From: Panax quinquefolius
Taxonomy: Eukaryota > Streptophyta > Magnoliopsida > Apiales > Araliaceae
NCBI GenBank assembly: GCA_020205615.1
Contig: CM035167.1
Coordinates: 138,026,568-138,090,567, forward strand
Direction: 5' to 3'
Length of the DNA: 64,000 bases
Both the position numbers and the translations under genes were made by a program. A model generated the notes under the pieces. The model ran no database searches and was not told the origin of the DNA. It saw nothing but the letters and a program-made list of their open reading frames with translations. Positions 46,272 to 58,299 of the stretch are shown piece by piece. How positions within the stretch are numbered: position 1 is the stretch's first letter; each line of letters begins with the position of its first letter.

Positions 46272-47191
46272 CATTTTTATCATGATAGATATCAGTAAAC
46301 CCACTTGACATCATCCAAAAAACAAATAAATAATGAAAAAAGAAAAACAAAGAAAGAAATTCTATAAATCCACTTTAATAAAAGAAGATACAACTTTGAG
46401 ACCATTCCAAAATTAGACTTGCATTTTCTTATTTTGTAAGTTCCAAAAATAGAGATATATTAATGTTTTTAGACTAGTATAAAGTTGCATGAAAGTTCAT
46501 AACATATTACTTTTTATTGAGGACTATCATGCCACCACTACTAGATTTCTAACTAATGTTAGTGATAAGTTAAAAAAATAAAGGTATCTCATTTGGAATG
46601 GAGTGGGACTGTGGGAGTGTGAGACTAGTAGTAACTAGTCTACTAAAGTGAAGGTGTCAGTACAAATGGAATGGAGTAAGTAATCAGGTAATCTAAAAAA
46701 TTGATTCGAAAAAAGAAAACAATATAATCAGATACTAATAAATCAAATAGCCAATCCTAATTATATGGTGATGATCCGTGAAATTTCTGCTATCATATTA
46801 CATTTTAAAATTAAAGCTTTTCAAATTTCATGTTTTGCAGAAATCAGTGCTCGTACTAATCTAGGAGGAAAGGTAAATCAAGAAGAACAAAATAATAATC
46901 ATCATCAAATGTTACCATTTTCATTCAACAAAACTCACCTGACTATTTAATATAAGATAAAATAAAGAAAATGTAAAAGAGTAAACGAAGAACAATCTAT
47001 AGCAATATACTATATGAGAGAAATCGAATATTTTTCCAATAAATCAGGAAAGAATATCATGATATGCTTGCCATTTCCGGAAAACAACAAAAAAAAAAAA
47101 AAGGAGAAGAATAAATTACTTCCTGAAAAACCCAAAAACAGAAAAAGAAAACCCAAATAGCAGAAATGTTCAACTTGGTTAATTACTTACC
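46272..47191 (-). other. Probable 5' UTR intron of NACK2
   Basis: On the minus strand 'ctgaaagg/gtaagtaatt' at about 47191 is a strong donor, and an AG (gtag/gattttgg) near 46271 is a fitting acceptor just before the coding exon that starts at 46246. No coding signal lies between. Confidence 0.5.
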
Positions 47192-47330
47192 CTTTCAGTC
47201 TAATTCTTTGGAGTTTAGAGAGAGAAAATGGGAGTTCTTGAAATCTGCCAGAAAATGTAGAAAACCGCACTTTAAAGTTGTTGTTACAGATATAGAAATT
47301 TAGAAATGTAGAGACTAAAGAGCTCCTGAC
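47192..47330 (-). other. Probable first, non-coding exon of NACK2
   Basis: Purine/pyrimidine-biased leader-like DNA between the donor at 47191 and the promoter-like AT-rich region. No ATG-initiated conserved frame. The upstream limit is a guess. Confidence 0.4.
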
Positions 47331-47442
47331 GGTTCTTCTTGCTTTTATTTTTCTTTTTTTCCTTTTTTTTTTTTGAAAATGTTGAATTTGTATTTTTGTA
47401 AAATTTGGGAATTGAGAGTGGAGGCTAGGAGAGAGACATGGT

Positions 47443-47450
47443 AACGGCTA
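47443..47450 (+). promoter_or_regulatory. MSA-like (mitosis-specific activator) core upstream of NACK2
   Basis: AACGGCTA matches the MSA core AACGG(T/C)(T/C)A bound by three-repeat MYB factors that drive G2/M genes. NACK genes are known G2/M targets. A partial GACGGTTC lies near 47327. Only the core matches here and the motif is on the strand opposite to the gene, so this is suggestive. Confidence 0.35.
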
Positions 47451-48835
47451 ACTTCATTAATAATTACTCTCTTTCATAATATATGAGAATTATTTTATTT
47501 TTAATATAAATAATTTTAAAATTTCAAGTAAACATTAATTATTTAATTTTTAATATTATTATAAGTAATAAATATAATTTTAATTTTCTCTCTATTTTTT
47601 TGTCCAATAAATAATATTTTTTTAATATAAGGATAATATAGACAATTGATATTATATTTAATGATATATAATTATTTTTTAATATTTATATACAATTTTA
47701 AAACTACTTTTATTAAGAATATTATTTTATTTTTTTGGGCCCAATAGATTTTGGGCTTAATCAAAGTTTTGAATATTTCATGTGAATATTTTGATCTTAT
47801 TGCAACGGATAAAGTAATTATTTCGGTTCCTCAATGAGTTCAATTTTTTTTCAAAATAATATAAATATAAAGTGTATTTTTAAGTGATCCTATTTTTATC
47901 GTTATTTATATTTATTTTTAAATTAATAAATTATTAATTTTTATGTTTTTCTTCTTCTTAATTTGTCTATGTTTTGTTATAAATAACATGTATTGTATGA
48001 AATTAGTCCCATTTGTGACAAGAAGTTAACTATTTTTATAAAAAAAATCTTACCTACTTGACCATTTATACCACTTTAGTAATTACTAATTAGAATGATT
48101 TAAAAAACAAATAAATAAAAACTCCAAATATGTAAGCCAATAAATTAAAATATTTAAGTGACTAAATTAACATGTCCAAAGCTTTTGTGCTGATTATAGA
48201 TATGGAACACATCGAAAGTATTTGAATTTGCTTATAAACAATCAAATTTATTTATAATTAATTTTAAAAAATAGAAAAGTATTTAGTAATTTGATTTTAA
48301 AATTGTTTATCATCGCTTTTATGAAAATAATTAGGTTTGATTAAGTATATTACTTATCTATCCTTATTTATTTTAATAATTCCAATCACTACTCATATTT
48401 ATTTTTTAAAACATTTCTTTTTAGTAATTTAAGCTTGCAACAAGTGATTAACAAATTTTTTATACCAAATACTTATTTATGAAACACAAATTATTTTTTA
48501 AAAACTAATTATAATAAAAACACTAATAAAAATCAATAATCACATTTTAATTTTAAGCAATTTCTAAGAGTTCTGATTAAGAGATTGTTAATATTTATTA
48601 CATAATGAGAATAATTTTTTACGGATGTCAGGTAAATGCAGTAATTTACGGCATCCAACTAAGACATTTATTCTCTTATATAATTTAAATTAGTACATTT
48701 ATTATAAGACATCTGTAAGATATTTTCTCTTATAAAATCATCGTAAATTAGTACATGTATTATAGGACATCTATGCAACTTTAGGCTGTGTTTATTTGCC
48801 TTTAACCTCGATAGCACCGTATACAATTTGGAAGT
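47451..48835. other. AT-rich intergenic, no gene
   Basis: Very AT-rich with no conserved frame. Sequence near 47465 resembles a degenerate Stowaway end, but I could not pair it. Confidence 0.4.
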
Positions 48836-48974
48836 GGTTAGTATGAAATTTATTTTTAGATAAGTTAATCAATTAGTCGATAGAGAGTGTTGTGCGTAGG
48901 CAGAAAGTTTTATGTGTGTCAAGATTCTATCGACCAATTCATCAACTTACCCAAAAATAAATTTCACGCTAACC
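48836..48974. mobile_element. Hairpin MITE, copy 2
   Basis: Same family as 3918-4053: ggttagtatgaaatttattttt at the left and its inverted partner (ending cacgctaacc) at the right, with 'aagttaatcaatt-gtcgatag' arms. The loop differs from copy 1 ('tgttgtgcgtaggcagaaag'). Confidence 0.8.
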
Positions 48975-50746
48975 GAATCCAACTTTAAGTTGTTGGATAA
49001 AAAAATTATCTCTCATAATGTCTCTAAATCGTTCACGAATAAGGGTGTAAACGAGAGCAAAGTATTTAGTTGTTGATTTAGTTCACAAATTTATCAGTAT
49101 AAAATAAGATTTTATTGAGGCTTATTTGAATTCTTAGAATCGACGCGATTAGAATCGTTTTGAAGCGGTTTGGATTTTTAACGAATATGATCCAGAGTAT
49201 TAATAAGTAAATTATAATTTGAGGAGGTTCGAGTAATTTATCGAACTTTTAAAATATCTTTCATATTTATTTCATTTATATTTCGAAGTGAAATGAAGAC
49301 ACGAATCGAAAGTCGAAGCTGTTTGTTCATTTTACCGTGTCTTAGTTACGAGAGAGACTTAATTCTAAACTATTAATAGTTGTGTTTTGAGAACTCCACT
49401 ACTACCAAAGTAGAAGTTGAGGGGGAATATTGGCAGTGGAAACACAAGAGACTTTCAGTCAATTTAGAGGTTGGGCAGGGATATAAACCCAATGATAAAG
49501 GTGGAGAAGTTAATATATATGAGTTGTGACAAGCAGCGCAAATCTGAGAAATCTCAAACATATGGAAGAAGCAGACTTGGGAGTCCAGTGTGATGGGAAC
49601 AACTTCATTTACTCACTTTTCTCAAGTTCTGGGTCAGACTTTTCTGCTGGCCTAACATTTTGAAACTGAATTAGTTGGTAAATAATATTCAAATTGGTGT
49701 TATTGTTCGATTTCAAGTATGTATCACTTTTCAACTCTTTTCTCTAATCCATTATTCAAATTAAACGGTGATAGTATAACATAATATTAAAAAAAAGAAT
49801 TAAGTGAAGACCAATATACATAATATTAATAAAAAGAATTAATTGAAGATATTGATAATAATTTATAAGTAATGCTACGGCGAGTGATGACAACAAGAAG
49901 GTAAAATAAAAATTAGATATAAAATAGTGTGTTGAATTATAATTAATTACCATGCGCATCATTTTAAATCTAATATTTTGTCAGTAAAATATTATTAATA
50001 ATTTAAACGCAACAATAATTGTGTTAAACAAACCTATCTCCAACAGAATTACATTCAATTGGGATCTTAAACTCGAAGGAAATGAAACGTGCTCAACCTC
50101 TTTCAATTGGGCCCACTCCCATGCATCGTCACCATTTGGAAATCACTCAGTGGCCAACAAACCCATCAAAACAATCCACTGTTTCCATTTGTAGCAGTTG
50201 GATGGCTGTAATTAATTATTTTTAAGTGGCTGTAACCCTGTAATTAATTAATTTTTACTTAATTTACTCCACTAGGCGGCAGGCACTAGCTATGAGTTGG
50301 TGCGATGCAAGTCAACAATCAAAACGGTGTTTGATTACATTTTAACAGTTCATTTTTTAATACCTCTTAAAAATTTACATATTTGTATTGAGATATCCTC
50401 TAAATAATTAAGATATAAATACGAGTCTAAACCATTCAAAAGACCTCTTAATATAAAAATATAAACTGTTAAAATGCATTAAAAGATGTACTGTTAAGAT
50501 GCAATCAAACAACTACCAAAAAAATTACCACACTCGTGATTACTTATCACAGAGGTCTTTTCTAACTTTCTGTAAGCCGTAAATCATCATCATTACATTT
50601 GCTAAAGGCTTGTTAATTCTTTACATTACAAAGGGGACCTCAGCAACTTTTTTCGAAATTTATTGAGTCTCGCGTGACAACAACATGTAATTACTATATA
50701 TATAAACGGACATGAGTGATCGGTCTAGTCTAGCGGGACTCTTGGG
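48975..50746. other. AT-rich intergenic, no gene
   Basis: Short frames only. 50708-50740 and 51690-51725 resemble each other ('aaacggaca-gactg-ct-gggact') and flank the Tourist-like element, so the insertion may sit inside an older repeat. Confidence 0.4.
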
Positions 50747-50935
50747 CTAAGGTTGTGTTTGATAAAATTAGTTATTAAGATATGAATAATTTAGATATCT
50801 GAATAATATAGAGTATCTAAATAGAATTATATCTGAATGAAAAAATATTGTTTGATAATTATTTTTTCAAAATGTCTGAATAATATATTTTTATTATTTT
50901 AACCCTATTTCTTCTTCTTTTCCTTTCTTCTTCTC

Positions 50936-51118
50936 CTCCCTCCTCCCCCTCCCCCACCCCACCCCCACCCCACCCCCACCCCACCCTTCCCTTCCCCACG
51001 CCTCCCCTCCTCTCCTCCCTCCTCCCTCCTCCCTCCTCCCTCCTCCCTCCTCCCTCCTCCCTCTTCCCCCACCCACCCACCCACCCACCTCCTCCCTCCT
51101 CCTCCTCCTCCCTCCTCT
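50936..51118 (-). repeat. Polypurine, G-rich minisatellite (G-quadruplex candidate)
   Basis: On the plus strand this is almost pure C/T: (CCCCACC)n at 50951-50985, (TCCTCCC)n at 51002-51065, then (CCCA)n and (CTC)n. The minus strand therefore has more than ten closely spaced GGG runs. The three overlapping Gly/Arg/Glu-rich frames here are repeat translation, not genes. Confidence 0.9.
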
Positions 51119-51120
51119 CT

Positions 51121-51401
51121 AACAGCAATACACCCAATCCCTATATCAGTAATGGATTTAGACCTAGCCAAACACAATCTCTCCAAATTCTTGACCTCGG
51201 CTAAAGTTTCCACAACAGAATCCCTCAATTTCTCTGCATTAGACAAATCAATCTCAACCAAATTCCTACAATGATTTCTTCAGATGATTTTGTGTCAAAT
51301 GGGTTGTCAGTTGGAGAATCAAAGATTGTAAAAATGATTTTTTCAGAAAGATGATCGAAGAGGTTTATATTGGATTCGGGGGCTGATTTTTGCCTCTTCA
51401 T
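51121..51401 (-). pseudogene. Fragment of an FBL3-type F-box/LRR gene
   Basis: Reading from 51401 the frame gives MKRQKSAPESNINLFDHLSE and an F-box N terminus (KIIFTIFDSPTDNPFD). After an internal deletion a second segment in a shifted frame reads NLVEIDLSNAEKLRDSVVET and SITDIGIGCIAV, the first leucine-rich repeats. In full FBL3 proteins well over 100 residues separate these blocks, so exon parts were joined. It is cut off by the G-rich minisatellite. F-box/LRR proteins are SCF ligase substrate receptors, but this piece cannot be functional. Confidence 0.75.
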
Positions 51402-51683
51402 GGAGTATCTGAGATCTGCTCTCGCCTCTCAGATTGAAGATTGAAGATTTGGTGGTGGTGGTATGATAATATTGAATATTGATAATATTGAAGAGGATAT
51501 TTGTGTCTAAAAAATAACAAAATCATTAAGAGGCATATCTGAATAATTTAAATTTGATTTTCTATCTTAACCATTTAGAGTCATTCAGAGGCAACAAAAA
51601 TACAAACAAACAATATTTATCCTCTTAGCGAATAAGAGGTGGTCTATTAAGATCTCTTAAGAGGTAAACAAACAACACCTAAG

Positions 51684-53372
51684 TCTTCAATAAACGGACA
51701 GGACTGACCTAATGGGACTGATTGACTGAACCTTGGATCCAACTTCAGCTGTTGATAATCCCTTTAATATAACATTGGTTATGTTTCTTTTACCATAATT
51801 ATATTTGAATTATTAATTTAAGTGTCTCTTGCATTTATTTTAAATCAGTACTTGAGATTATAAGGGACTATATAATACTATATTTAATCAGGTCATTCCA
51901 AAATTATAATTTCTTGTAAACAAATATCGATTATCGCTTTTACGCACTACGTCCCCAAAATAAATATTATAATTTGAATTTTATGGTCAAATTAATTATT
52001 TTTAAAATTATTAATTAAATAAATATTATAGTTTAATTTTTATGTTCAAATTGACCTTTTTAAATTTATTTAAAGTATACTAGCAGTAGAATGTTAATGA
52101 GTAAAGAGAAAAGATAGAAAAACAATTTTAAAAAAGAATTAATATTTTCATAAATAAAATATTAGTTCCATAAAGTTTCTCATATAAATAGTGGAATTAA
52201 TATATTTTGTTGTATAAATATCAATAATATTATAGGAGGATCCTTTTATAGATGTAGTTGGTGAGTTATGTCCCAACTCCCAACGGTAGTCCAGTCAACT
52301 CATTAGCTTGTCAATGGATAAGTTCATGTAGAAATTTGAGTAGAAGTTAAACCAAATTGAAATTGAAATCGCATTAAAAAATTGTCTAACGATTCGACGT
52401 ATATGAGCGCTTTTAAGTGGGTTAAAAAAATTAAATTTACGATTTCGATTTAGTTATTAGTCACGCATATAATCGGAACTAAACTGTACCATAAAAATTA
52501 ATTAATTATACAATNNNNNNNNNNNNNNNNNNNNNNNNNNNNNNNNNNNNNNNNNNNNNNNNNNNNNNNNNNNNNNNNNNNNNNNNNNNNNNNNNNNNNN
52601 NNNNNNNNNNNNNNGATTCTTTTTGGTTTGATAAAATGAAACAGTATTTCTGTTATTATTCGAAATAACCGAATTTACAATTCGATTATTCAGTTTTCAA
52701 TAATTCGGTTATTTCGGAATTCGGTTAATAATTTGGATAGTGTAATTAGAAAGATTTCGATTATAATCGAATAAGCTATTCGGTTTGGTTATAACCGAAT
52801 TGCTCATCCCTAATACCAGCTAGGTGGAAAATGGAATTTAATTTACATGTGCATGAGAGACCATTTAAATAGAGGGAGGGAGTTTACACAAGTCACACGC
52901 ATGGATCTTAATTTTGGTTATTAACTGAATAATCGAATAGTAAATTCAATTATTGATTAGTTATTCAATTATTTTATAATTCGAATAGTTGTTAGAATAT
53001 TAAAATTATATAAATTTTGATTTTTAATTAATTATAATCAAATAAATTATTTGATTTTGATTATCCCTCGTTACTGTATTTCCTCTTCATCCTAAGTTGA
53101 CTACTGGCATGGTTAGCTAAAGTGGAACCCACAATTTTCATTTCTTATGCATTATGCTCCATTCGAAATCGTGGAATCTGGGCCCGTACGTTCTCAGTGA
53201 AAAGTGTAGTCCTATGAGACTTTAGTCACAAATACAAACAAGATTGCATAATTACGTTTCTCTTGGCAAGCTCAACGATCATTACTTGAAAAAGTTAATA
53301 ATAGTATTTTGTAACAAATTTTTTACTAGATGTGGCAGTGACATGAACGTACGTTCAAAATAGAATAAGAAC
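51684..53372. other. AT-rich intergenic with scaffold gap
   Basis: No gene found. 52640-52800 and 52915-53060 are rich in repeated 'ttcggtta/taaccgaat' and 'aattattcaatta' motifs. The missing 5' exons of the NPF gene at 58300 are not visible here. Confidence 0.5.
52515..52614. other. Assembly gap (100 N)
   Basis: Exactly 100 unknown bases, the conventional placeholder for a gap of unknown size. Sequence on either side is repeat-rich. Confidence 0.99.
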
Positions 53373-54035
53373 TGTTAACGCCAAGATCTTCTACCACGTC
53401 CCAATCACGTAAAAGCGCCCTAATCTCGCAGCGTAAACTGATAAACACCACAAGCTTCGCGGCCGGTTCCGTCGGGGATAGCTTTCAAAGCGTGAGAGTC
53501 GATGAAGTGTGTTCACAAGGTTTATCGAAATGGAGGCTATATCGCCTAAGTGTATTGAGAGAGAGAATAATAATAATATGCATATACATGTGATTATGAA
53601 TGAAGAAGTGTGAAAAGCGTACCTCTTTGTGAAGACTTCCTTGCTAAGTTATACTCTCTTTGCACGGATTACGAGTGCCACCCACTATTACGACACACCC
53701 CTCGATCGGATGGGTTCCACCGATCGCATATAGTTTATCCACCGCTTTTTGGTCATTGTTCCCACCTGCGGTACGGTTATAATCCCATCCACATTAATGC
53801 GCAGCAGGTTCTCTAGTCAACCGTCATGCTTTTTCATCATTACAAGTCAAAGATGTAGATATTTAAATATATGATGGTCGAAACCCACCGATTGGGTCCG
53901 ATACTAGAAGGACTTAATAAAGATAATAAAGTGACTAGATCCAATAATGTTAACACTCGATAATGAAGACCCGATGGACTAGCGAATATGTAGCCCAATC
54001 CATTCGGTCCAATAGGAGAAATATCACGACCAACA
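53373..54035 (-). repeat. LTR (left) of the 4.75-kb element
   Basis: 663 bp. Shared blocks with the right LTR include 'gatcttctaccacgtcc', 'cacaaggtttatcgaaatgg', 'gatgtagatatttaaatata' and 'aataggagaaatatcacgac'. There are many small indels between the copies. Confidence 0.92.
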
Positions 54036-55387
54036 TCGCTTTCTAGTTTTCTATTAAGCGGGAGGTTTAATAGGAAACTATAAACGGCATCGGTTCAGAC
54101 AAAAGGTATTAATATAAGACCAATGAAGGCCCAAAATACGGCCATCAAGCCCATCGGTGAACATTAAATGGCAACATAAATTAAGATTGGAAGTCCATTT
54201 AAAGAGTCCGCCCAGTAGAACATACAACAACAAAATATTTCACCCTCTCGAGCAACCCAAACCTTCGCCACAAAAACCATTCTCTTCGAATCTAGTTCAA
54301 GTCGTAGCGACATCGATGATCATCGGTTTGGTAATAATTCCATCGTGGAACCGATGGGTGAAGGAGTGATATACGGACTAAAGGAAGTTGAGATTTGACC
54401 ATCAATCTGAATCGATCGATTAATATTGGTCATCTGAGTAAACATTGTCTTCGTGTGTTTAGTCCCAAATACAAAGAAGCCAGAAAAGGATCTAGAAGAT
54501 AATGCCAAGAGAATGTCAAGATAATCTAGAAGATAATCCAAGAGAATGAATCAGGAAGGAATCTGAGAAGGGAAAAACCATTCTGAAGTTTATGTTTGCA
54601 AAAGGAAAGAATCAACCTTGACATTGTTCTTCTCAACAATGAATGCCCGGAAGGATATCGATAAGGTCGAAGAAGAACCGAAAGCGACCGAGGCCACTCA
54701 TCGTGGTCATCAACGATATAAATGCCGATCTGTCGAGCTAAAGGATCAAAGCATCTGGTACATCGTCGAAGCTCGAAGAAGAGCTCAAAGAGCTTGGGCC
54801 CTTAGAGATTTGGGTCCGCCATCAATGAAGACTTTCGTAAGGAGATACTGGTGAGAATCTACGAAAATCCGCCGAAATTTGAACAATAAGATCGTCCATA
54901 TGTATGCCAAAGGGTATGAAATCTGCCGAAGTAAAGGCAAGAAAAAGCTCAGGCCAAGGTAGATCCATCTCTTCTAGACTCTTTAGATGGTGACGATGAC
55001 AAGGAAGAAGCCTGAGGATGACCTCTCCTTATCTTTAGCTGTAGAACTTTCTGTAAAAATTCTAACTTGTTGTGAACAGTTAATATTTAAAATATCAACT
55101 TCATGCCTTATTACTTCTGAATGAACATTTCTTGTCAATAATTCAATGATCAATTAATCTGTATGAACTTAACTTAGGACATGAACTAGATAAGGCGATA
55201 ATGGTTAATTTATGAAATGAAGTGAACTGAATTTAATGGATAGAATTTAATGAATATTGAATGAACTCGAACTCAACACTTGAACAAAATAAAGTAATGT
55301 ATACTTATCGTTTCCAAGTGTGAGATCGGTAGTATGTGAGGTGAATTTGGATGATCCTCCTCGCACCATCGAAATCTTGCTTACCAC

Positions 55388-55880
55388 TCGGGGTAGAACA
55401 AGTATATAAGGACCAAGATATAAGGATCAAGATATAAGGATCAAGATATAAGGATCAAGAGTGACCATTGATTTACCACCCTGGTAAAATCAATATAGGA
55501 TCATAAGGACTTGGGCTACCATCGAATGGCCAGTGAGTCCTACCATACCTCCTTACACCTATATAGTGACCATTGATTTACCACCTGGTAAAATCAATAT
55601 AGGATCATAAGGACCTTGGGCTACCATCGAATGGCCAGCGAGTCCTACCATACCTCCTTACACCATAGTGACCATTGATTTACCACCCTGGTAAAATCAA
55701 TATAGGATCATAAGGACCTTGGGCTACCATCGAATGGCCAGCGAGTCCTACCATACCTCCTTACACCATAGTGACCATTGATTTACCACCTTGGTAAAAT
55801 CAATATAGGATCATAAGGACCTTGGGCTACCATCGAATGGCGGTGAGTCCTACCATACCTCCTTACACCATAGTGACCTT
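55388..55880. repeat. Tandem arrays inside the LTR element (14 bp, then about 103 bp)
   Basis: First about four units of 'atataaggatcaag' (55408-55459). Then a roughly 103-bp unit starting 'gtgaccattgatttaccacc' at 55461, 55566, 55668 and 55771, with a truncated fifth start at 55873. Units are nearly identical except for one- or two-base indels. Confidence 0.92.
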
Positions 55881-56884
55881 AGACATGAATAGGAACAGGA
55901 TCGATAGTCTGGCGAAAATGTGGATGAGCCAGAAATCTGTCTGTCTTGACTCCGACTCGGTTCTTTCATGAATATCCCCGCCAAGTGAAGTGCTTTGTAG
56001 GCCAACAACTTGGTCGAATGATCGTCACAGATGTCTTTGTGAACTTCCCAAGAACATACTACTCTGCCGGATGGAACCAAATGTTTGAGTAATGATGACG
56101 AAAAAGGTCATTCGATAAAAAATTCTCATCAATGAGAGCAAAATTGACACTCTTGTACTTGGTTTTCTTTTCACAAGACTGATCCCAGAAGGAAAGACGC
56201 CATCCGCCATCAAAGTTATAAGCATCTGTGAGTGGCTAACTTCGATAATGCATCAAGAAGCGGAATCGAATTGTTATTGTGATCGACCCTTGATAGCTTT
56301 CTTTGTCTTGATGTCCAAAATAGAATATCCATCTGCATGTAATGTCCACGAGCTCGCCTCTTTGAAGAATCGCAACGGCTTTGTCAGATTCTCGGCTTCT
56401 CTTTAACTATTATTAGCTTCGTAAAAGAATTATCGACCATAATGTCAACCGACTTTGGAAATATTTACCAAAGTGTTCGAATTTCCAAGAGTGCGGCTTA
56501 TTGATCCGCTTTGGTGACGAGTCCTTCATTGCGGCGAGAACACTCTCAAGAGATACTTTTTTGCATTCTCGGATGAATATATTCTTGAATTGCTCCTCAT
56601 CCGCGTTTGTGCCATAGTCCGAGAACCCCCAGGATGAGGTATCCTCTTGGATGCTTAGGAATATGGGTGCATTTTGTGTCTTTGAATCTGAACTTTGTGA
56701 CGCTTAGGCGAGCATCTCCGAAGAAAAGTATCTATAGAGGCGGTGTGCCCCGGTGGACTCTCGGAGTGTGATTTACGGATATACTTGATTGAAACTCTCC
56801 GTCGCGGTGATGAGGATACTCGAGGCAAAGATGCCTTATTTGTATTCCGAGTGCGGGCTCCCTGAATCGGTCTCTTAAATCTGC

Positions 56885-57235
56885 TACGACCATAATCCCA
56901 AAACCGCTAGTAAGGGGATACCTCTTGATCAATCGGAAAATGGTGTTGGGACTTCATCTACTACTGCTTCGACCATCATCCCGAAGACCGATAGGCGATT
57001 ACCTCTTGATTCCAAACAGAAATGGGCATTGGGTCTTCATCTACTCGCTTAGACCATCATCCCGAAGACCCGATAGGGCGATTACCCTCTTGGCCAAACA
57101 GAAATGGTCGTTGGGTCTTCATCTACTCGCTTCGACCATCATCCAGAAGACGACCAATAGGCAGATTACCCTCTTGATCAAACAGAAAAATCATTGGGTC
57201 TTCATCTACTCGCTTCGACCATCATCTTTATCACT
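56885..57235. repeat. About 83-bp tandem repeat inside the LTR element
   Basis: The unit contains 'cttcatctactcgcttcgac', 'catcatcccgaagac', 'gcgattacctcttg' and 'aaacagaaatgg'. Unit starts at about 56946, 57029, 57111 and 57194, with a decayed unit before. The long open frame across it is produced by the repeat. Confidence 0.88.
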
Positions 57236-57456
57236 GACCACTTCGATCTTCGAATTATGGGCGGGGTGCCTTTTACTTGCCCTTGGTCATGATCCTGCTC
57301 TTTTATCAAAGAACAAAGACCAACCATCTTGGGCTTTGTAGTGGGATCTCGAACGAGAACCCCCGATTGGTGCCATAACTTCCGATGTAGAACAACCTGG
57401 AAATATTGTGATTGATAGCTCAAGAACACTAGAAAACCCCTCCTTCTAGCGCTTGA

Positions 57457-58126
57457 TGTTAACGCGCTAAGATCTTCTACCACGTCCCCAATCACGTAAA
57501 AACGTCACGATCTCGCAACGTAAACCTGATAAACACCACAAGCTTTCGACGGCGGTTCCGTCGGGGATAGCTTCAGCGTGAGAGTCGATAGAGTGTGTTC
57601 ACAAGGTTTATCGAAATGGAGGCTATATCGCTTTAGTGTATTGAGAGAGATAATAATAATTTACTATATACATGTGATTATGAATGAAGAAGTGTATGAG
57701 ACGTCTCTCTTTGTGAAGACTTCTCGCTAAGTTATACTCTCTTTGCACGGATTACTGATGCCACCCACTATTACCGACACACCCCCTTGATCCGATGGGT
57801 TTCCATTGCGTATATAGTTTATCCAACGCTTTTTGGTCATCTTTGTTCACCACCGTACGTACGGTTATAATCCCATCCACATTAATGCATGGCGGGTTTT
57901 CTAGTCAACCGTCATGCTTTTTTCATCATTATTAGTCAAAGATGTAGATATTTAAATATATGATGGGTCGACCCACTGATTGGGTCCGATACTAGAAGGA
58001 CTTAATAAAGATAATAAAGTGACTAGATCCAATAATGTTAACACTCAATAATGAAGACCCAATGGACTAACTGAATATGTAGGCTCAATCCATTCGGTCC
58101 AATAGGAGAAATATCACGACCCAACA
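57457..58126 (-). repeat. LTR (right) of the 4.75-kb element
   Basis: 670 bp partner of the left LTR. Differences are scattered and rich in one- or two-base indels as well as substitutions. Confidence 0.92.
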
Positions 58127-58299
58127 AGAACTAAAGACAAAATATTCCAATTACGTGTATCACAAACGAGCCACACCATTCTGTTTGTAATTAAACACAA
58201 AAAGAATTCACATTGATATATTTGATGAACATGCATGTTTGGAAGAATATTATTCTTGGATAACAAAATAATATTATTCCATTATTCTTTCCGCTGCAG

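Larger units (their letters stand above)
50752..51678. mobile_element. Tourist-like element carrying a gene fragment
   Basis: Termini GGTTGTGTTTGATAA (starting 50751 or 50752) and CAAACAACACC are inverted and flanked by TAA (50749-50751 or nearby, and 51680-51682). A longer CTAAG is shared on both sides. The left arm (about 50755-50900) resembles the MITEs at 4164 and 7012 in inverted orientation, so it belongs to the same PIF/Harbinger-like family. Unlike them it contains a captured FBL3-type fragment and a G/A-rich minisatellite. No transposase. Confidence 0.65.
53373..58126 (-). mobile_element. LTR retroelement with degenerate or non-autonomous interior
   Basis: LTRs 53373-54035 and 57457-58126 start TGTTAACGC and end CACGACC-CAACA and align along their length. 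A perfect 5-bp target duplication agaac flanks the element (53368-53372 and 58127-58131). On the minus strand, purine-rich GAAAACTAGAAAGCGA abuts the left LTR, fitting a polypurine tract, so minus polarity is inferred. No reverse transcriptase, integrase or protease motif was recognised in about 3.4 kb of interior. Much of it is tandem repeats. It may be a LARD-like or badly eroded element. Confidence 0.9.

Noticed and set aside
50859..51261. Three overlapping Gly/Glu/Arg-rich open frames on the minus strand
   Set aside because: They are translations of the G/A-rich minisatellite. Only the FBL3-like stretch at 51121-51261 is real protein-derived sequence, and it is already a fragment.
54157..54854. 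Short frames in the interior of the 4.75-kb LTR element as possible gag
   Set aside because: No Gag, zinc-knuckle or protease motif could be seen. Polarity by the polypurine tract is also opposite to these frames.
56270..56400. Possible RNase H remnant (minus strand, WTLHADG)
   Set aside because: Only a few residues fit, and the surrounding catalytic acidic residues and frame are absent. Too weak to annotate.
56925..57341. 138-residue open frame
   Set aside because: Created by the 83-bp tandem repeat inside the LTR element. The sequence is periodic and shows no protein family.
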